Shown one piece after another: positions 46,201 to 53,733 of a stretch of DNA of 64,000 nucleotides (position 1 is its first letter; the number at the start of each line of letters is the position of its first letter). The notes under the pieces are model-generated. The model ran no database searches, was not told the origin of the DNA, and saw nothing but the letters and a program-made list of their open reading frames with translations. The position numbers were made by a program, and so were the translations under genes. Source of the stretch: Nemertoderma westbladi (taxonomy: Eukaryota > Xenacoelomorpha > Nemertodermatida > Nemertodermatidae); NCBI GenBank assembly GCA_032718475.1, contig JAUCBJ010001793.1, positions 20,227 to 84,226 on the forward strand, given 5' to 3'.

Positions 46201-47057
46201 CGAGTACATTGAAACTTCGTACAGTGTAGCAAGCACCAGTGGTAAATTTAATTTTATTCTGAATTTGTTACTTTTGCGCCCGAATATACCACAGAGTCGG
46301 GAGAAAAAGTAGCACATTTTTTCCCTTTGGAAAAAAGTAACCCGTATGATTGCATTGATTTTACTTTTTTAAGCATCGGCGTAGAAAAGGTTTGCACGTA
46401 ATTACAGAATAATCCATTACCACACTGAAAAGATATTGCAACATTAGTGTCAGCAAGGCGAACTGCAAAACGGAACTCAATATCCAATATTGGTATATGT
46501 TGTTAAGCGGCTCTCTAGTTACGTAATAAATATTCAGAACACTAAATTATTTAACATTGAGTAAGGCAGCCTCAGGAGTTGAAGAGTACAATAATTTCAA
46601 TCGCTGTAACTATATGGAAGCAATATAGTAAAATAAATACTGCACTTCAATTTATTTTGTAACACTACTGTACTGTAGTATTGCTATGTTACAGAATTTA
46701 GCAACAAAAAAGTACCAATTTAAGAATAAATTTACGCATTACCTGGGAAAAAAAACGTAGAACTTTTTTTTAAAAAGCTTTCTCCATGTATAAATAATTA
46801 TTAATTCTTATCTATTTTGCCTGTCTATCTATTTCGCCTCGTAGTCACTATCTAATTTTTAATTTATTAAATTAATTTATTTACATTTATTTTTAACAGT
46901 CTCTTGTCCCGAACGCAAACAATACATAGCAATGGATAATCGTTGCCATGGAGACGTGTTGGATGAACTTTTAGATATGCATTCTGGTGCGACATACGAC
47001 GGTGTCTACAGGAATCGCTTACGTGCCTTCTACCAGCTACTACATACATCCGGATAT
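27893..47057 (+). CDS. Stabilin-like EGF/FAS1 receptor gene, exons 1-4 (continues downstream)
   Basis: Four exons with canonical splice sites and matching phases: 27893-28241 (ends phase 1), 35934-36037 (ends phase 0), 45869-46040 (ends phase 1), 46900-47057 (ends phase 0). Spliced coding length so far is 261 codons. The protein has a signal peptide, a Cys-rich start ending CQLQECCPGLWSPLCNR, EGF-like modules with the stabilin-type spacing (CNGHGKCYDG, GNGSCECY, FGLNC, GNGTCVCNWGF), and then RLRAFYQLLHTSGY, which resembles the first helix of a FAS1 domain. Vertebrate stabilins are type I scavenger receptors that alternate EGF clusters and FAS1 domains. The next exon was not found in the window, which later holds CFAP119 on the other strand and a BEL element. 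Introns 1 and 2 are about 7.7 and 9.8 kb and full of repeats. Confidence 0.85.
28775..30094. mobile_element. Foldback element FB1, 1.3 kb, poly-C/poly-G inverted arms
   Basis: The ends are TACACCATCTCCCTTAATAC and its inverted complement (GGGAGATGGTGTA). The arms of about 350 bp pair (28775-29130 with 29745-30094) and include a C run at 28820-28836 and a G run at 30030-30046. Terminal TA at both ends suggests a TA target duplication. The centre holds a short transposon-derived coding relic. It lies in stabilin intron 1 and is related to the elements at 31.6, 52.7 and 54.0 kb. Confidence 0.8.
29291..29530 (-). pseudogene. Transposon polyprotein C-terminal relic
   Basis: Encodes VQPVAIETLGGIGPSSLEFL, then a GHRI block and VQAGNAACIKESF. 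This pattern (P-x-AIET-G, then a helix, then Q-x-GNAA) is one I associate with the C-terminal end of proteins of invertebrate mobile elements; I cannot name the family securely. It sits in the centre of FB1, so it is either captured or the last trace of that element's coding region. Confidence 0.4.
30245..31229. repeat. Minisatellite of GTAGTGTAGTC type, about 1 kb
   Basis: Short units combining TAGTCGTAGTGTAGTG with variants (AGAGTAGTG, ACTCGTAGTG, TGAACTCGTAGAG). The basic period is about 16 bp with higher-order blocks. Long minus-strand frames (repeats of HYDYTTLRL type) reflect strand-biased composition and are not taken as genes. In stabilin intron 1. Confidence 0.93.
31387..34054 (-). 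CDS. Calmodulin-like EF-hand protein, three exons
   Basis: Exons 34054-33914, 32870-32697 and 31554-31387 (stop TGA 31389-31387) give a complete 160-residue protein, close to calmodulin length. All junctions are phase 0. The exon 1 donor is GTAAGC; the exon 2 donor is a weak GTTGGT, chosen because it restores the calmodulin-like REAFR/AFDTD sequence, whereas the stronger GTAATT four bases on shifts frame into a stop. EF loops: EF1 DTDHSGSIGVRE (good), EF2 DKNNDGQISFTE (good), EF3 DTDRDNFITYDE (Gly6 replaced by Asn), EF4 EVGSNGRVSWNE (Asp1 replaced by Glu and Gly at position 3; probably does not bind calcium). A Ca2+ sensor of unknown partner. It is nested antisense in stabilin intron 1, and foldback element FB2 sits in its second intron. 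Confidence 0.88.
31600..32527. mobile_element. Foldback element FB2, 0.9 kb
   Basis: The ends are TACACCATGTCCTGGAATAT and its inverted complement. A C run of about 26 (31642-31667) faces a G run at 32462-32473 in the opposite arm. The arms share AGTTTCACCTCC, GGCTCACCCAGT and CTACAAGCGTTTAAAAA blocks in inverted orientation, with symmetry centred near 32.08 kb. No transposase. Located in intron 2 of the calmodulin-like gene. Confidence 0.82.
33655..33705. repeat. Tetranucleotide microsatellite (GTCT/GTCC)n
   Basis: An imperfect run of CTGT/CCGT units (GTCCGTCTGTCTGTCCGTCT) in intron 1 of the calmodulin-like gene. A GTGGGGCGAGCCAC motif lies just before it at 33592-33605. Confidence 0.85.
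34055..35104. other. Intron 1 of stabilin-like gene, no feature recognised
   Basis: AT-rich sequence upstream of the calmodulin-like start codon. It should contain that gene's promoter and 5' UTR, but no clear TATA box or other element was identified. Confidence 0.5.
35105..35830. mobile_element. Diverged relative of the poly-G foldback family
   Basis: Contains TACACCTTGGATGCCCAGCC at the left, AAGGATTCCATGTAACAATA, GAAACAGCTGAGATATGGGC and GCGCGAGGCTTTTTACT, which parallel the interior of FB3 (52980-53100). A run of about 18 G lies at 35810-35827. The right terminus is not recognisable, so the copy is partial. Confidence 0.4.
35934..36037 (+). CDS. Stabilin-like exon 2: EGF-like module
   Basis: Acceptor TTCTGATAG, donor CTAC|GTAAAT. 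Encodes ECPGTNADT then VCNGHGKCYDGNKGNGSCEC, an EGF-like half-module. Phase 1 in, phase 0 out. Confidence 0.85.
36320..36482 (+). mobile_element. tRNA-like SINE carrying a hammerhead ribozyme (family B)
   Basis: A box TGGCCTAGTGG (36352-36362), B box GGTTCGAATCC (36395-36405), then a hammerhead motif (36409-36451). The unit is flanked by near-complementary inverted segments (GAAATTAATACTCCATATCTC on the left, about 36324-36344; GATATGAGATATTAATTTC on the right, about 36461-36479). In stabilin intron 2, 300 bp after exon 2. Confidence 0.65.
36409..36451 (+). ncRNA. Type I-like hammerhead ribozyme, family B
   Basis: Stem I is ACCACG with CGTGGT (6 bp). The core CTGATGA (36415-36421) is followed by stem II GACC/GGTC (4 bp, loop CAGTAA), then GAAA, a very short stem III (A-C with G-T, loop GC) and the cleavage triplet GTA at 36443-36445. 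All invariant hammerhead positions (C3 U4 G5 A6 G8 A9, G12 A13 A14, A15.1-U16.1, H17) are present. Activity is not shown by sequence alone. Confidence 0.7.
36680..36850. repeat. 26-bp satellite, short array (same family as 42.1-45.7 kb)
   Basis: About six units of GGGAAAGAGTGTGGAAGAG followed by TTTAAGT, plus diverged edge units. The unit is the 26-bp variant of the large array 5.2 kb downstream in the same intron. Confidence 0.9.
36851..39155. other. Intron 2 of stabilin-like gene, no gene recognised
   Basis: No coding signal. Holds repeated GCTAACT words near 36.87-37.14 kb, a GCTATT microsatellite at about 37680-37715, and a GTGGCTCGTCCCACA motif at 37848-37862 that recurs elsewhere in the window. 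Confidence 0.45.
39456..39630 (-). mobile_element. tRNA-like SINE with internal hammerhead (family A, copy 1)
   Basis: Read on the minus strand: A box TGGCTGAGCTGG, hammerhead, then B box GGTTCAACCCC, and a tail ending in CCCATAATATTACAC. AGAAGTGGA (39487-39495) and TCCACTTCT (39618-39626) could pair across the unit. Confidence 0.7.
39528..39573 (-). ncRNA. Hammerhead ribozyme, family A copy 1
   Basis: Stem I AGCGCTA with TAGCGCT (7 bp), core CTGATGA, stem II GGCC/GGCC with loop TGTTA, GAAA, stem III ACG/CGT with loop TG, cleavage triplet GTA. All invariant core positions are kept. It lies between the pol III A and B boxes. Confidence 0.72.
39797..39975 (-). mobile_element. tRNA-like SINE with internal hammerhead (family A, copy 2)
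   Basis: Same organisation as copy 1. The B box carries one change (GATTCAACCCC) and the A box reads TGGTTGAGCTGG. It forms the left arm of the inner inverted repeat, so it shares flanks with copy 3 rather than being an independent insertion. Confidence 0.7.
39871..39916 (-). ncRNA. Hammerhead ribozyme, family A copy 2
   Basis: Identical to copy 1 over all 46 nt, although the surrounding promoter boxes have mutations. Confidence 0.72.
39981..40130 (+). mobile_element. tRNA-like SINE with internal hammerhead (family A, copy 3)
   Basis: Plus-strand copy: A box TGGCTGAGCTGG (40002-40013), hammerhead 40016-40061, B box GGTTCAACCCC (40062-40072). It forms the right arm of the inner inverted repeat. 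The 5' end is shorter than in copies 1 and 2. Confidence 0.7.
40016..40061 (+). ncRNA. Hammerhead ribozyme, family A copy 3
   Basis: Stem I arms 40016-40022 and 40055-40061, CTGATGA 40023-40029, stem II 40030-40042, GAAA 40043-40046, predicted cleavage after A40054. The last stem I base directly abuts the B box. Confidence 0.72.
40410..41575 (-). pseudogene. RTE-clade retrotransposon copy, 5' truncated
   Basis: Open on the minus strand from about 41540 with LAVIFVDFFKAFDSV, VLQGDTLAPFLF, the catalytic LDFADDLGVL, then VDDFCYLGSWIRKS, LLYGSPCWALT, LRFAGHCFHRED and GGQPMTFLRRIL. It is the same family as 19.86-21.14 kb but keeps the palm domain that copy lost. Near 41550 a small deletion breaks the frame (GTMEPI then frame change). 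The C-terminus is cut after LANVMG by the inverted-repeat element at 40409, so the last residues of the open frame are foreign. A full-length family member would also carry an endonuclease. Confidence 0.88.
41671..41930. repeat. 61-bp tandem repeat, about four copies
   Basis: Units begin GCAGTTAGGTGTATA and contain GGGTTTGCAGTTAGCACAAC. A fifth, diverged start occurs near 41985. Confidence 0.92.
42078..45653. repeat. 27/26-bp satellite array, 3.6 kb
   Basis: Roughly 130 units built on GGGAAAGAGTGTGGAAGGG followed by TTTACTGT (27 bp), mixed with a 26-bp variant ending TTTAAGT and a longer unit with an extra GCGGAA. The same variant order repeats over several hundred bp (for example 42.08-42.62 and 43.10-43.43 kb), so higher-order units have been duplicated. 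The 27-bp unit gives repeated frames (GKSVEGFTV), but these shift at every 26-bp unit and carry no other coding sign. A poly-G run (about 45688-45707) follows the array, 160 bp before stabilin exon 3. Confidence 0.95.
45869..46040 (+). CDS. Stabilin-like exon 3: second EGF-like module
   Basis: Acceptor GATCCGCAG, donor CCAG|GTAGGT. Encodes NFAGHSCDRC, MFGLNCDQRCPNCGEHAHC and GNGTCVCNWGFQGDGC, a laminin-EGF-like pattern of regularly spaced Cys. Phase 0 in, phase 1 out. Confidence 0.88.
46041..46899. other. Intron 3 of stabilin-like gene
   Basis: AT-rich; no gene, repeat or RNA recognised. The last 60 bp contain a pyrimidine-rich tract before the exon 4 acceptor. Confidence 0.6.
46900..47057 (+). 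CDS. Stabilin-like exon 4: linker and probable start of FAS1
   Basis: Acceptor TTTTTAACAG, donor ATAT|GTGAGT. Encodes VSCPERKQYIAMDNRC, then an acidic linker and RLRAFYQLLHTSGY. Phase 1 in, phase 0 out. The FAS1 call rests on this short helix and on the gene context. Confidence 0.75.
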
Positions 47058-47589
47058 GTGAGTTGTTACATTATTGTGTTAGAAACAACAACATACTGTA
47101 ATCCGAACCACTACCGTGGTCCAAGTACCACATCATTGGCCCCAGTCCCAGTACCAATACAGTGCCCAGTCCCAGCATTCCGGTTCCCGATAAGTTGACA
47201 TAATATAACTAAATTACATACACCATTACTACACCAAACTATTCAGTGTTTATGACACTTGTGTATTTATGAAAAGGTAAACCTCCCTCGCTGCGCTCGC
47301 TCGCTACGTAAATGCATTCGGATCACAACGTTGAAAATTGCTACTTTTCATGCAAATTGATAATAGTTACATCTAAATACTCCTAAACTGGCTTTTCCCC
47401 CTACAAAATCCCCTTTAATAATATATATTATCAGCTTTCAAACTTTATTTCCCACTATCCCGAGTTGTATATTTACGGACTATATGACCTTTTAAAACTA
47501 CTTTGTTAAAAATAACAGTGATTTCTATTTTCAGATGTTAATATCTTCATTTTGATAATATAATAAATGTTAACACCCTATTTCTTCGA

Positions 47590-48362
47590 ATAAGAGCCGA
47601 ATAGATACCGTAATTACTCCAATAAGGACCTGGGCGTTTAAGTTTATTAGCTACCAATTGGGGAGGCGTTTATTCGAGGGGGGCGTTTATTCGGGGAAGG
47701 TGTTTATTCGAGGGGGACGTTTATTCGAGGGAGGCGTTTATTCGTGGAGGGCGTTTATTCGGGGAAGGCGTTTATTCGAGGGGGACGTTTATTCGAGGAA
47801 GGCGTTTATTCGAGGGGGACGTTTATTCGGGGAAGGCGTTTATTCGAGGAGGGCGTTTATTCGAGGGAGGCGTTTATTCGGGGAGGGCGTTTATTCCGGG
47901 AGGGCGTTTATTCGGGGAAGGCGTTTAAGTTCCAAATTGTGTGGTTCTAGTGGGGGCGTTTATGTTTATGTTCTAGATTTTAAACATTTGGATTCTAAAT
48001 ACCCTAATAAATAATGATTGATAATTGATTTTGATTTAATTTGATAAATTCAAGAAAACAAGTTAAACAAATGAAATAATTCAAATGAAACCAGGATTAT
48101 CTTTATTACACATACAACCTATTACCGCAGTTCAAACCACAGTATATTTACCTTCAGTCACATGACATTTGGCACATGACACATGACATTATATATTAAT
48201 GATAATCGTGTGCTAGAGGCATCGCTCACTAATCGTGGCTCGCCCAACATTGTAATATTATTAAACGCCGCGGCGTTTATTCGGGGAAGGCGTTTAAGTT
48301 GCTAATTTAATGGTAACGGGGGCGTAAATTCGTGGGGGCGTTTATTCGAATAAATACGGTAT
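47590..48362. mobile_element. Non-autonomous DNA transposon with ATACCGTA ends and internal minisatellite
   Basis: The left end ATACCGTAATTACTCC and right end TTCGAATAAATACGGTAT are inverted relatives. Both sub-terminal regions contain GGCGTTTAAGTT or GGCGTTTATTCG words. The interior includes the 17-bp minisatellite and a GTGGCTCGCCCAACA motif (48235-48249). No transposase. Confidence 0.6.
47655..47930. repeat. 17-bp minisatellite (GGCGTTTATTCGAGGGG type)
   Basis: About 16 units of GGCGTTTATTCG plus GAGGG, GGGGAA or GAGGGGG, inside the element at 47590-48362. Confidence 0.92.
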
Positions 48363-48414
48363 ACGAAATAAACATAGAGAAGCTCTGGGAAGATGAAAAA
48401 GAGTGAGTGTAAAG

Positions 48415-49405
48415 GGAACTTTTGGACAAACCGAGTGAGGGGAACTTTGGACGAACCGGGTGAGGGGAACTTTGGACGAACCGGGTGAGGGGAACTTTGG
48501 ACGAACCGGGTGAGGGGAACTTTGGACGAACCGGGTGAGGGGAACTTTGGACGAACCGGGTGAGGGGAACTTTTGGACGAACCGGGTGAGGGGAACTTTG
48601 GACGAACCGAGTGAGGGTAACTTTGGACGAACCGGGTGAGGTGAACTTTGGACGAACCGGGTGAGGGGAACTTTGGACGAACCGAGTGAGGGGAACTTTG
48701 GACGAACCGAGTGAGGGGAACTTTGGACGAACCGAGTGAGGGGAACTTTGGACGAACCGAGTGAGGGGAACTTTGGACGAACCGAGTGAGGGTAACTTTG
48801 GACGAATCGGGTGAGGGGAACTTTTGGACGAACCGGGTGAGGGGAACTTTGGACGAACCGAGTGAGGGGAACTTTGGACGAACCGAGTGAGGGGAACTTT
48901 GGACGAACCGGGTGAGGGGAACTTTGGACGAACCGAGTGAGGGGAACTTTGGACGAACCGAGTGAGGGTAACTTTGGACGAACCGGGTGAGGGAACTTTG
49001 GACGAACCGGGTGAGGGGAACTTTTGGACGAACCGGGTGAGGGGAACTTTGGACGAACCGAGTGAGGGGAACTTTGGACGAACCGAGTGAGGGTAACTTT
49101 GGACGAACCGGGTGAGGGGAACTTTGGACGAACCGGGTGAGGGGAACTTTTGGACGAACCGGGTGAGGGGAACTTTGGACGAACCGAGTGAGGGTAACTT
49201 TGGACGAACCGGGTGAGGCGAACTTTGGACGAACCGAGTGAGGGGAACTTTGGACGAACCGGGTGAGGGGAACTTTGGACGAACCGAGTGAGGGGAACTT
49301 TGGACGAACCGAGTGAGGGGAACTTTGGACGAACCGAGTGAGGGGAACTTTGGACGAACCGGGTGAGGGGAACTTTGGACGAACCGGGTGAGGGGAACTT
49401 TGGAT
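48415..49405. repeat. 25-bp minisatellite, about 40 copies
   Basis: Unit GGAACTTTGGACGAACCG followed by GGTGAGG or AGTGAGG. The two variants (CCGGGTG and CCGAGTG) are interspersed, and about five units carry an extra T. Long minus-strand frames here are by-products of the repeat. Confidence 0.95.
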
Positions 49406-50004
49406 CCGTTAGGAAACAAAGTGGCCTCGAAATTTTGTTATTGCGGCCAAAATTGGGAGCAACAATACTAACAAATAGTCTTGAAATTAGTCTTAACACA
49501 GTTTAACAACGTCTTAATAGTCAAACGCGGTTTTTGGTCTACCAACAGTGCAACAGTCGTAAAGTGCTTGATTCAGCCTTCACGCAACTTGGCTCTTTGC
49601 AAACACTCGGTTATCTCAATGTCCAAACATGTGGTTATCCCCTTTGGGCATATGAGATTAGCGAAACTTTACAACTATAGAGCCACTTTGTAAAGAGCGC
49701 AAAGTAGTGGGGCCCTGAGTGAAGACTGGCGGTCTGCTACCGAGCTAACTAGCAGAGCTGGTGTAAGAGTTGGCGCACTCAGAAGAGTTTGCCAGAGGCT
49801 CTCCCCGCCCCAGAAAGAGCTAGTTAGCCAATTAGTCCCAATACTAACTTTGCCGAATGAGTATGCCAGAAACACACTGAGTAAAAATGGCGAAAACGCC
49901 GGGTTTGGCGGGGTCAGAGGTCATCATGATTGTTGCATAAATTAGTAAGTTTCCCGTTAAACCGTAGTTAAAAGTTATAATTAATAAACAATTAAGTTAT
50001 AGCC
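49406..50004. other. Unassigned region after the 25-bp array
   Basis: No gene recognised. Moderate GC with short open frames on both strands lacking known motifs (49481-49693 plus, 49675-49875 minus). Confidence 0.45.
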
Positions 50005-50355
50005 ATAAATGGTCTAGCCCCAAAATACATCCTAGATCTCCTTACACCAAACTTCAACCCAACAAGGACGGAACTCCTTTGGACTCTAAAAGTACCAAAT
50101 TTCAAACTGAAAACATTCGGCGCCCGATCATTCACCTATGCAGCTCCAACAGTCTCAATTTTCAAACTCGAACCGCCACTGCCTGACAACTTTCCGCAGC
50201 CTTCTAAAAACCGAACTCTTTAATAGGGCTTTTCATATTTAAACTAAACTTTCGGACACAATCTTTGAAATTTAACAGCGCTTTAGAACCAATACATGGA
50301 TTAAGCGCGATATAAGTGAATGATTTATTATTATTATTATTAATAATAATATTGC
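50005..50355 (+). mobile_element. CR1/L2-type LINE 3' end, 5' truncated
   Basis: One frame encodes NGLAPKYILDLLTPNFNPTR, then LKTFGARSFTYAAPTV and PPLPDNF, the C-terminal block of CR1/L2 polyproteins. The 3' UTR has the GCGCGATATAAGTGAATGAT motif and ends in (ATT)n. Only the last about 350 bp were inserted. Confidence 0.8.
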
Positions 50356-50786
50356 TTTATTCTTTCAATCATTGTTATCACTCCGGACGAGCGAGTTGGG
50401 ACCCGCCTGGGCCCTGTTATCCAGGGGTCCATTCCATCCAAGACAGTGTACGTGGATCTTACTACTCCGAATTGGATTTTTAATTACCCTGGATGTAAGG
50501 CTGTGTTATTTTAAATGGACCGCCAAGTAGAGTAGGTTGAGTGGTCTAATTAATAGTGCCTGGATATTAGTTGTCTGCATTTGGGTGGAAATAAATTTAT
50601 TGGGTCGTAAATTGGTTTTAATATATTTATTATCCAGGTCCTGTAATCAACATGAATATGAATGAAATTCCGTCTTCTAAAATGAAGGTCCGTCTAGGGG
50701 GTGGGGAGCGTTTTCAGGTCCGCGTAGCGAGACCTCTAGTATTCACTACGTTGTTGTTGTTAATTTCTCGTTAGGTCTTGGTATTA

Positions 50787-51140
50787 AGGATTGATACCAT
50801 TAGCTCAGTTGGCGGCCCATGTGAAGAAAACCAGACTTTCTGCCGTTATATTTCACTTGTTGAAGAATACCTGTTTTTCACAAAAAACACAGGTTACAGA
50901 AGGGCTGAATCTAACCAAAACAATAAACGAATTAGTATATGTACAGGTTATAAGACAGAAATAAGCGCTATAAAATACTTAATATAGATAAATTAAAAAA
51001 ATATAAAATCTTCATATATAAAATTCCAATAAAAAGTCGACCGAACAGTGAAATCCTGGTATTCTTCACATGGGCGCAGTTGGCAGAGCGTGGGACTTGG
51101 AATCTCTAGGTACCGAGTTCAATCCCCCATTCCGGTGAAT
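50787..51140 (+). mobile_element. tRNA-like SINE/pseudo-tRNA split by a MITE
   Basis: TAGCTCAGTTGGC (A box, about 50800-50812) and, after the MITE, CAGTTGGCAGAGCGTGGGAC and the B-box region GAGTTCAATCCCCC (51116-51129). Removing the MITE and one 8-bp duplication restores a tRNA-like head. Not a functional tRNA: no complementary acceptor stem was found. Confidence 0.6.
50816..51074. mobile_element. hAT-like MITE with 8-bp target duplication
   Basis: Ends CCCATGTGAAGAAAACCAG and CCTGGTATTCTTCACATGGG form inverted repeats. CAGTTGGC occurs on both sides, an 8-bp target duplication as made by hAT transposases. It is in opposite orientation to the related copy at 22599-22821. No ORF. Confidence 0.7.
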
Positions 51141-51389
51141 GTTTTTTATTGTAAGATTGGTAGTAAGCCATTCAACCAGGCAGCTCATGCGTTAGTAGAC
51201 GCGGACCTTTGCGTGATTTCGCGCTTGTTTGTTTACAACCCAAGGGGGCTTCAAAACTAATTTACATTTACACTTTTAGTCACATCAGTATTAAATAAAA
51301 AAAATAAGGTAAATTATAATTTTCAAATTGCCTTTCACCTATACAGTATATAAGTTATATAAAGTTTGTTCTGGAATGAAAATAGCATT

Positions 51390-52433
51390 TCACTTTTTGG
51401 CACCCTTGCCGGGTTTATTAGAAGCAATCGCTGCCTCCGCCACAGAGAGCTTGGCGTTGAGTGGTAACGACAATGCGTTGATCTTGTCGTCAACAAAATC
51501 CTTGAGCTCGTCTATTTGTCCGGATATTGTCTCTGAAAGAACCTTTTTTAAGGCCTTCACAGCCTCTGGGTCCAACTCCTCCTCCACCTGTTCTACTTCC
51601 GGTGCCGCTACCGTGTCCCGACTCTCTTCCTCCACTTCCGGTTCACTTATGACGTCATCCCGCAACGGAGTTCCAGTCAGGGGGGTATCCGGTACACTAC
51701 CGACCGGTAACCCGGGGTAACTGAATTCTACGTCGAGTCGCACTTTAGGCGTCATGACGTATTTGTACAGCTTGTAATGCCGGAAGTAGGTGTCTGTCAC
51801 GTACTGAGCCACCGTCTGTATCTGCAGAGGAGTGAACAGCTGCAATGAGTAGGGAGGTCGTTTAACCCCGTGGTTCAGTAGTGACTCTTTGAAGTAGGTG
51901 AACGCCTGTGTAACATTAGTATACGGCGTCTCCGCGTTCACTTTATGAACGTTAACTATCATTGAAAACACTGCCGATGTTTGTTCGTTTGTAAATAATT
52001 CTCGTCTACAGAACTGAATCGTATAGAAATACAAGTCTAGGGTTATTTGCGAGCGGGGTTCTACATTTAAATTGAACATTTCCGCGAGATTGGAGCGAAG
52101 TTGTTCCGGGTTTTCCGCTCGCTGTAGCCGTTCTGCTTGAGGCAGTGTAAGGTGCTCCCAAAGACATATCTTGGGTTTGTGGAAGCGTGGGAGATTTGGT
52201 TTGTAGACAAGCTGATCCGAAGGAACCAACTCTGCCGGCTCTTGGTGCTCTAACTCCTCTTCAACAAGCTCCTCCACCGGTCTATCAACAGGGTCCACGC
52301 CTTCTTTTATTGGAGATGAATCTCGACTCTGTATCTCCGCGACTGCTACGTCGGATTCTTGCTTCGCAGATTCTCGTGTGTTCTCACCATTCGCATCACG
52401 AGTTTCCGTTTCATCAGGTTCTGACTGAGTCAT
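51390..52433 (-). CDS. CFAP119: CFAP119 (CCDC189) axonemal central-pair C1a protein
   Basis: A complete 347-codon, intronless frame. Residues about 1-80 are acidic and low complexity. The CLAMP domain (flagellar C1a-32 family) covers about 85-235: KICLWEHLTL, LDLYFYTIQFCR, QTSAVFSMIVNVHK, the hallmark GVKRPPYSLQLF, and TDTYFRHYKLYKYVMTPKVR followed by LDVEFSYPGL. An acidic linker and a C-terminal helix lead to a basic tail (GKGAKK), as in animal CFAP119 proteins. The family belongs to the C1a projection of the ciliary central apparatus and is needed for motility. The start at 52433 (MTQSEPDE) is the first ATG of the frame. Vertebrate orthologues have introns, so this copy may be a retrocopy or an intron-poor native gene; the uninterrupted frame argues for function. 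It lies antisense to, and downstream of, the stabilin-like exons. Confidence 0.9.
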   Translation of the reverse strand: MTQSEPDETETRDANGENTRESAKQESDVAVAEIQSRDSSPIKEGVDPVDRPVEELVEEELEHQEPAELVPSDQLVYKPNLPRFHKPKICLWEHLTLPQAERLQRAENPEQLRSNLAEMFNLNVEPRSQITLDLYFYTIQFCRRELFTNEQTSAVFSMIVNVHKVNAETPYTNVTQAFTYFKESLLNHGVKRPPYSLQLFTPLQIQTVAQYVTDTYFRHYKLYKYVMTPKVRLDVEFSYPGLPVGSVPDTPLTGTPLRDDVISEPEVEEESRDTVAAPEVEQVEEELDPEAVKALKKVLSETISGQIDELKDFVDDKINALSLPLNAKLSVAEAAIASNKPGKGAKK

Positions 52434-52712
52434 TATTGTAAAGTATAATTTATCAATTTAATTTGCTACAATAATTAATTTAATTATTGCTTACCGATAC
52501 ATACCAGTAGTAAAAGTAATAATTATAATAATATCGGTACGAAATGAAATAAAATAAAACCAATTCGTTACACACGCCAGTAGGCTACTTAATGTACAGG
52601 ATTATCAATATCAGTTAAGATGCCCATCTTATTTGGCATCCTATTTACAGCGTCGTTATTACCATGGCAACATTTGAATCGATTTATGGCGGGATATTTA
52701 ACATCATGTATA

Positions 52713-53733
52713 TACACCATTTCCCAGAATATAGTGTCGTAATTCAGTGACACGGCCCCCAACCCCCCTAATTTTTTTACAAATCGTAATGAGATTGCAT
52801 GAAATTTGAAACCGAGATAGTTTCACCTCCCGACCACTGACTGGCTGAGCCAGAAGTTTTATTTTCGCTTTCATTCTTTAGCTACAAGCGTTTAAAAAAA
52901 GTGTCCCCAGCGATATTACACCAGTTACACCGCAGTTATTCTTCGACCTTATAGTGATTTGTTGGTACTGATAAAAAGCTGACCGTATAAGGATTCCAAA
53001 TATGTAAGACAATTTGAATTTCGTTGAAAAATAGCGGAGATATGGGCATTCAAATTTTGCATGGTTTTGCACCGGCGCGAGGTTATTTTACTCTATTTAA
53101 TCAAGGACTGCTATACTACTATATATATATTATATAGATATACTACTATATATACTACTAGTATAGTAGTATAGCAGTCCTTGTATTTAATATATAAACC
53201 ATATTCTGGAACATTTTTTAAATGTATGAATAGCTAAGTAATAGTATGATTAAAGATGTAATGCATTGTTGCCCAGCTACGTATTTGGATAAACAAAATA
53301 TTCCAGATTATGATGTATTTATTAAATAGAATAAAATAGCCTCGCGGAGGTCCATAAACATGCAACATTTGAACGCCCATATCTCCGCTATTTTTCAACG
53401 AAATTCAAATTGTCTTACATATTTGGAATCCTTGTACGGTCAGCTTTTTATCAGTACCAACTGTCAGTACCAGTACAACTACCAACCTCACTATAAGGTT
53501 GAAAAATAACTGCGGTGTAACTGGTGTAATATCGCTGGAGACACTTTTTTTAAACACATGTAGCTAAAGATTGAAAGCAAAAATAAAAATTCTGGCTCAC
53601 CCAGTCAGTGGTCGGGAGGTGAAACTATCTCTGTTTCAAATTTCATGCAATCTCATTACGATTTGTAAAAAAAAATTAGGGAGGGGGGGGCCAGGTACCT
53701 GAATAACGACACTATATTCTGGGACATGGTGTA
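52713..53733. mobile_element. Foldback element FB3, 1.0 kb
   Basis: The ends are TACACCATTTCCCAGAATAT and the inverted complement (CTGGGACATGGTGTA). The arms share AGTTTCACCTCC, GGCTGAGCCAG-like and CACCAGTTACACCGCAGTTA blocks with each other and with FB2. Shorter C and G runs (52757-52771, 53681-53690) occupy the same arm positions as in FB2. 280 bp upstream of the CFAP119 start. Confidence 0.82.
53102..53183. repeat. Perfect hairpin at the centre of FB3
   Basis: CAAGGACTGCTATACTACTA and its inverted complement flank an AT-rich, self-complementary core of about 40 bp. It looks like a small palindromic insertion. Confidence 0.8.

Noticed and set aside
48307-49499. Two minus-strand frames of 370 and 385 codons (SSKVPLTRFVQ type repeats)
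   Set aside because: Produced by the 25-bp minisatellite; the same sequence is open in two frames with cyclic permutations of one peptide.
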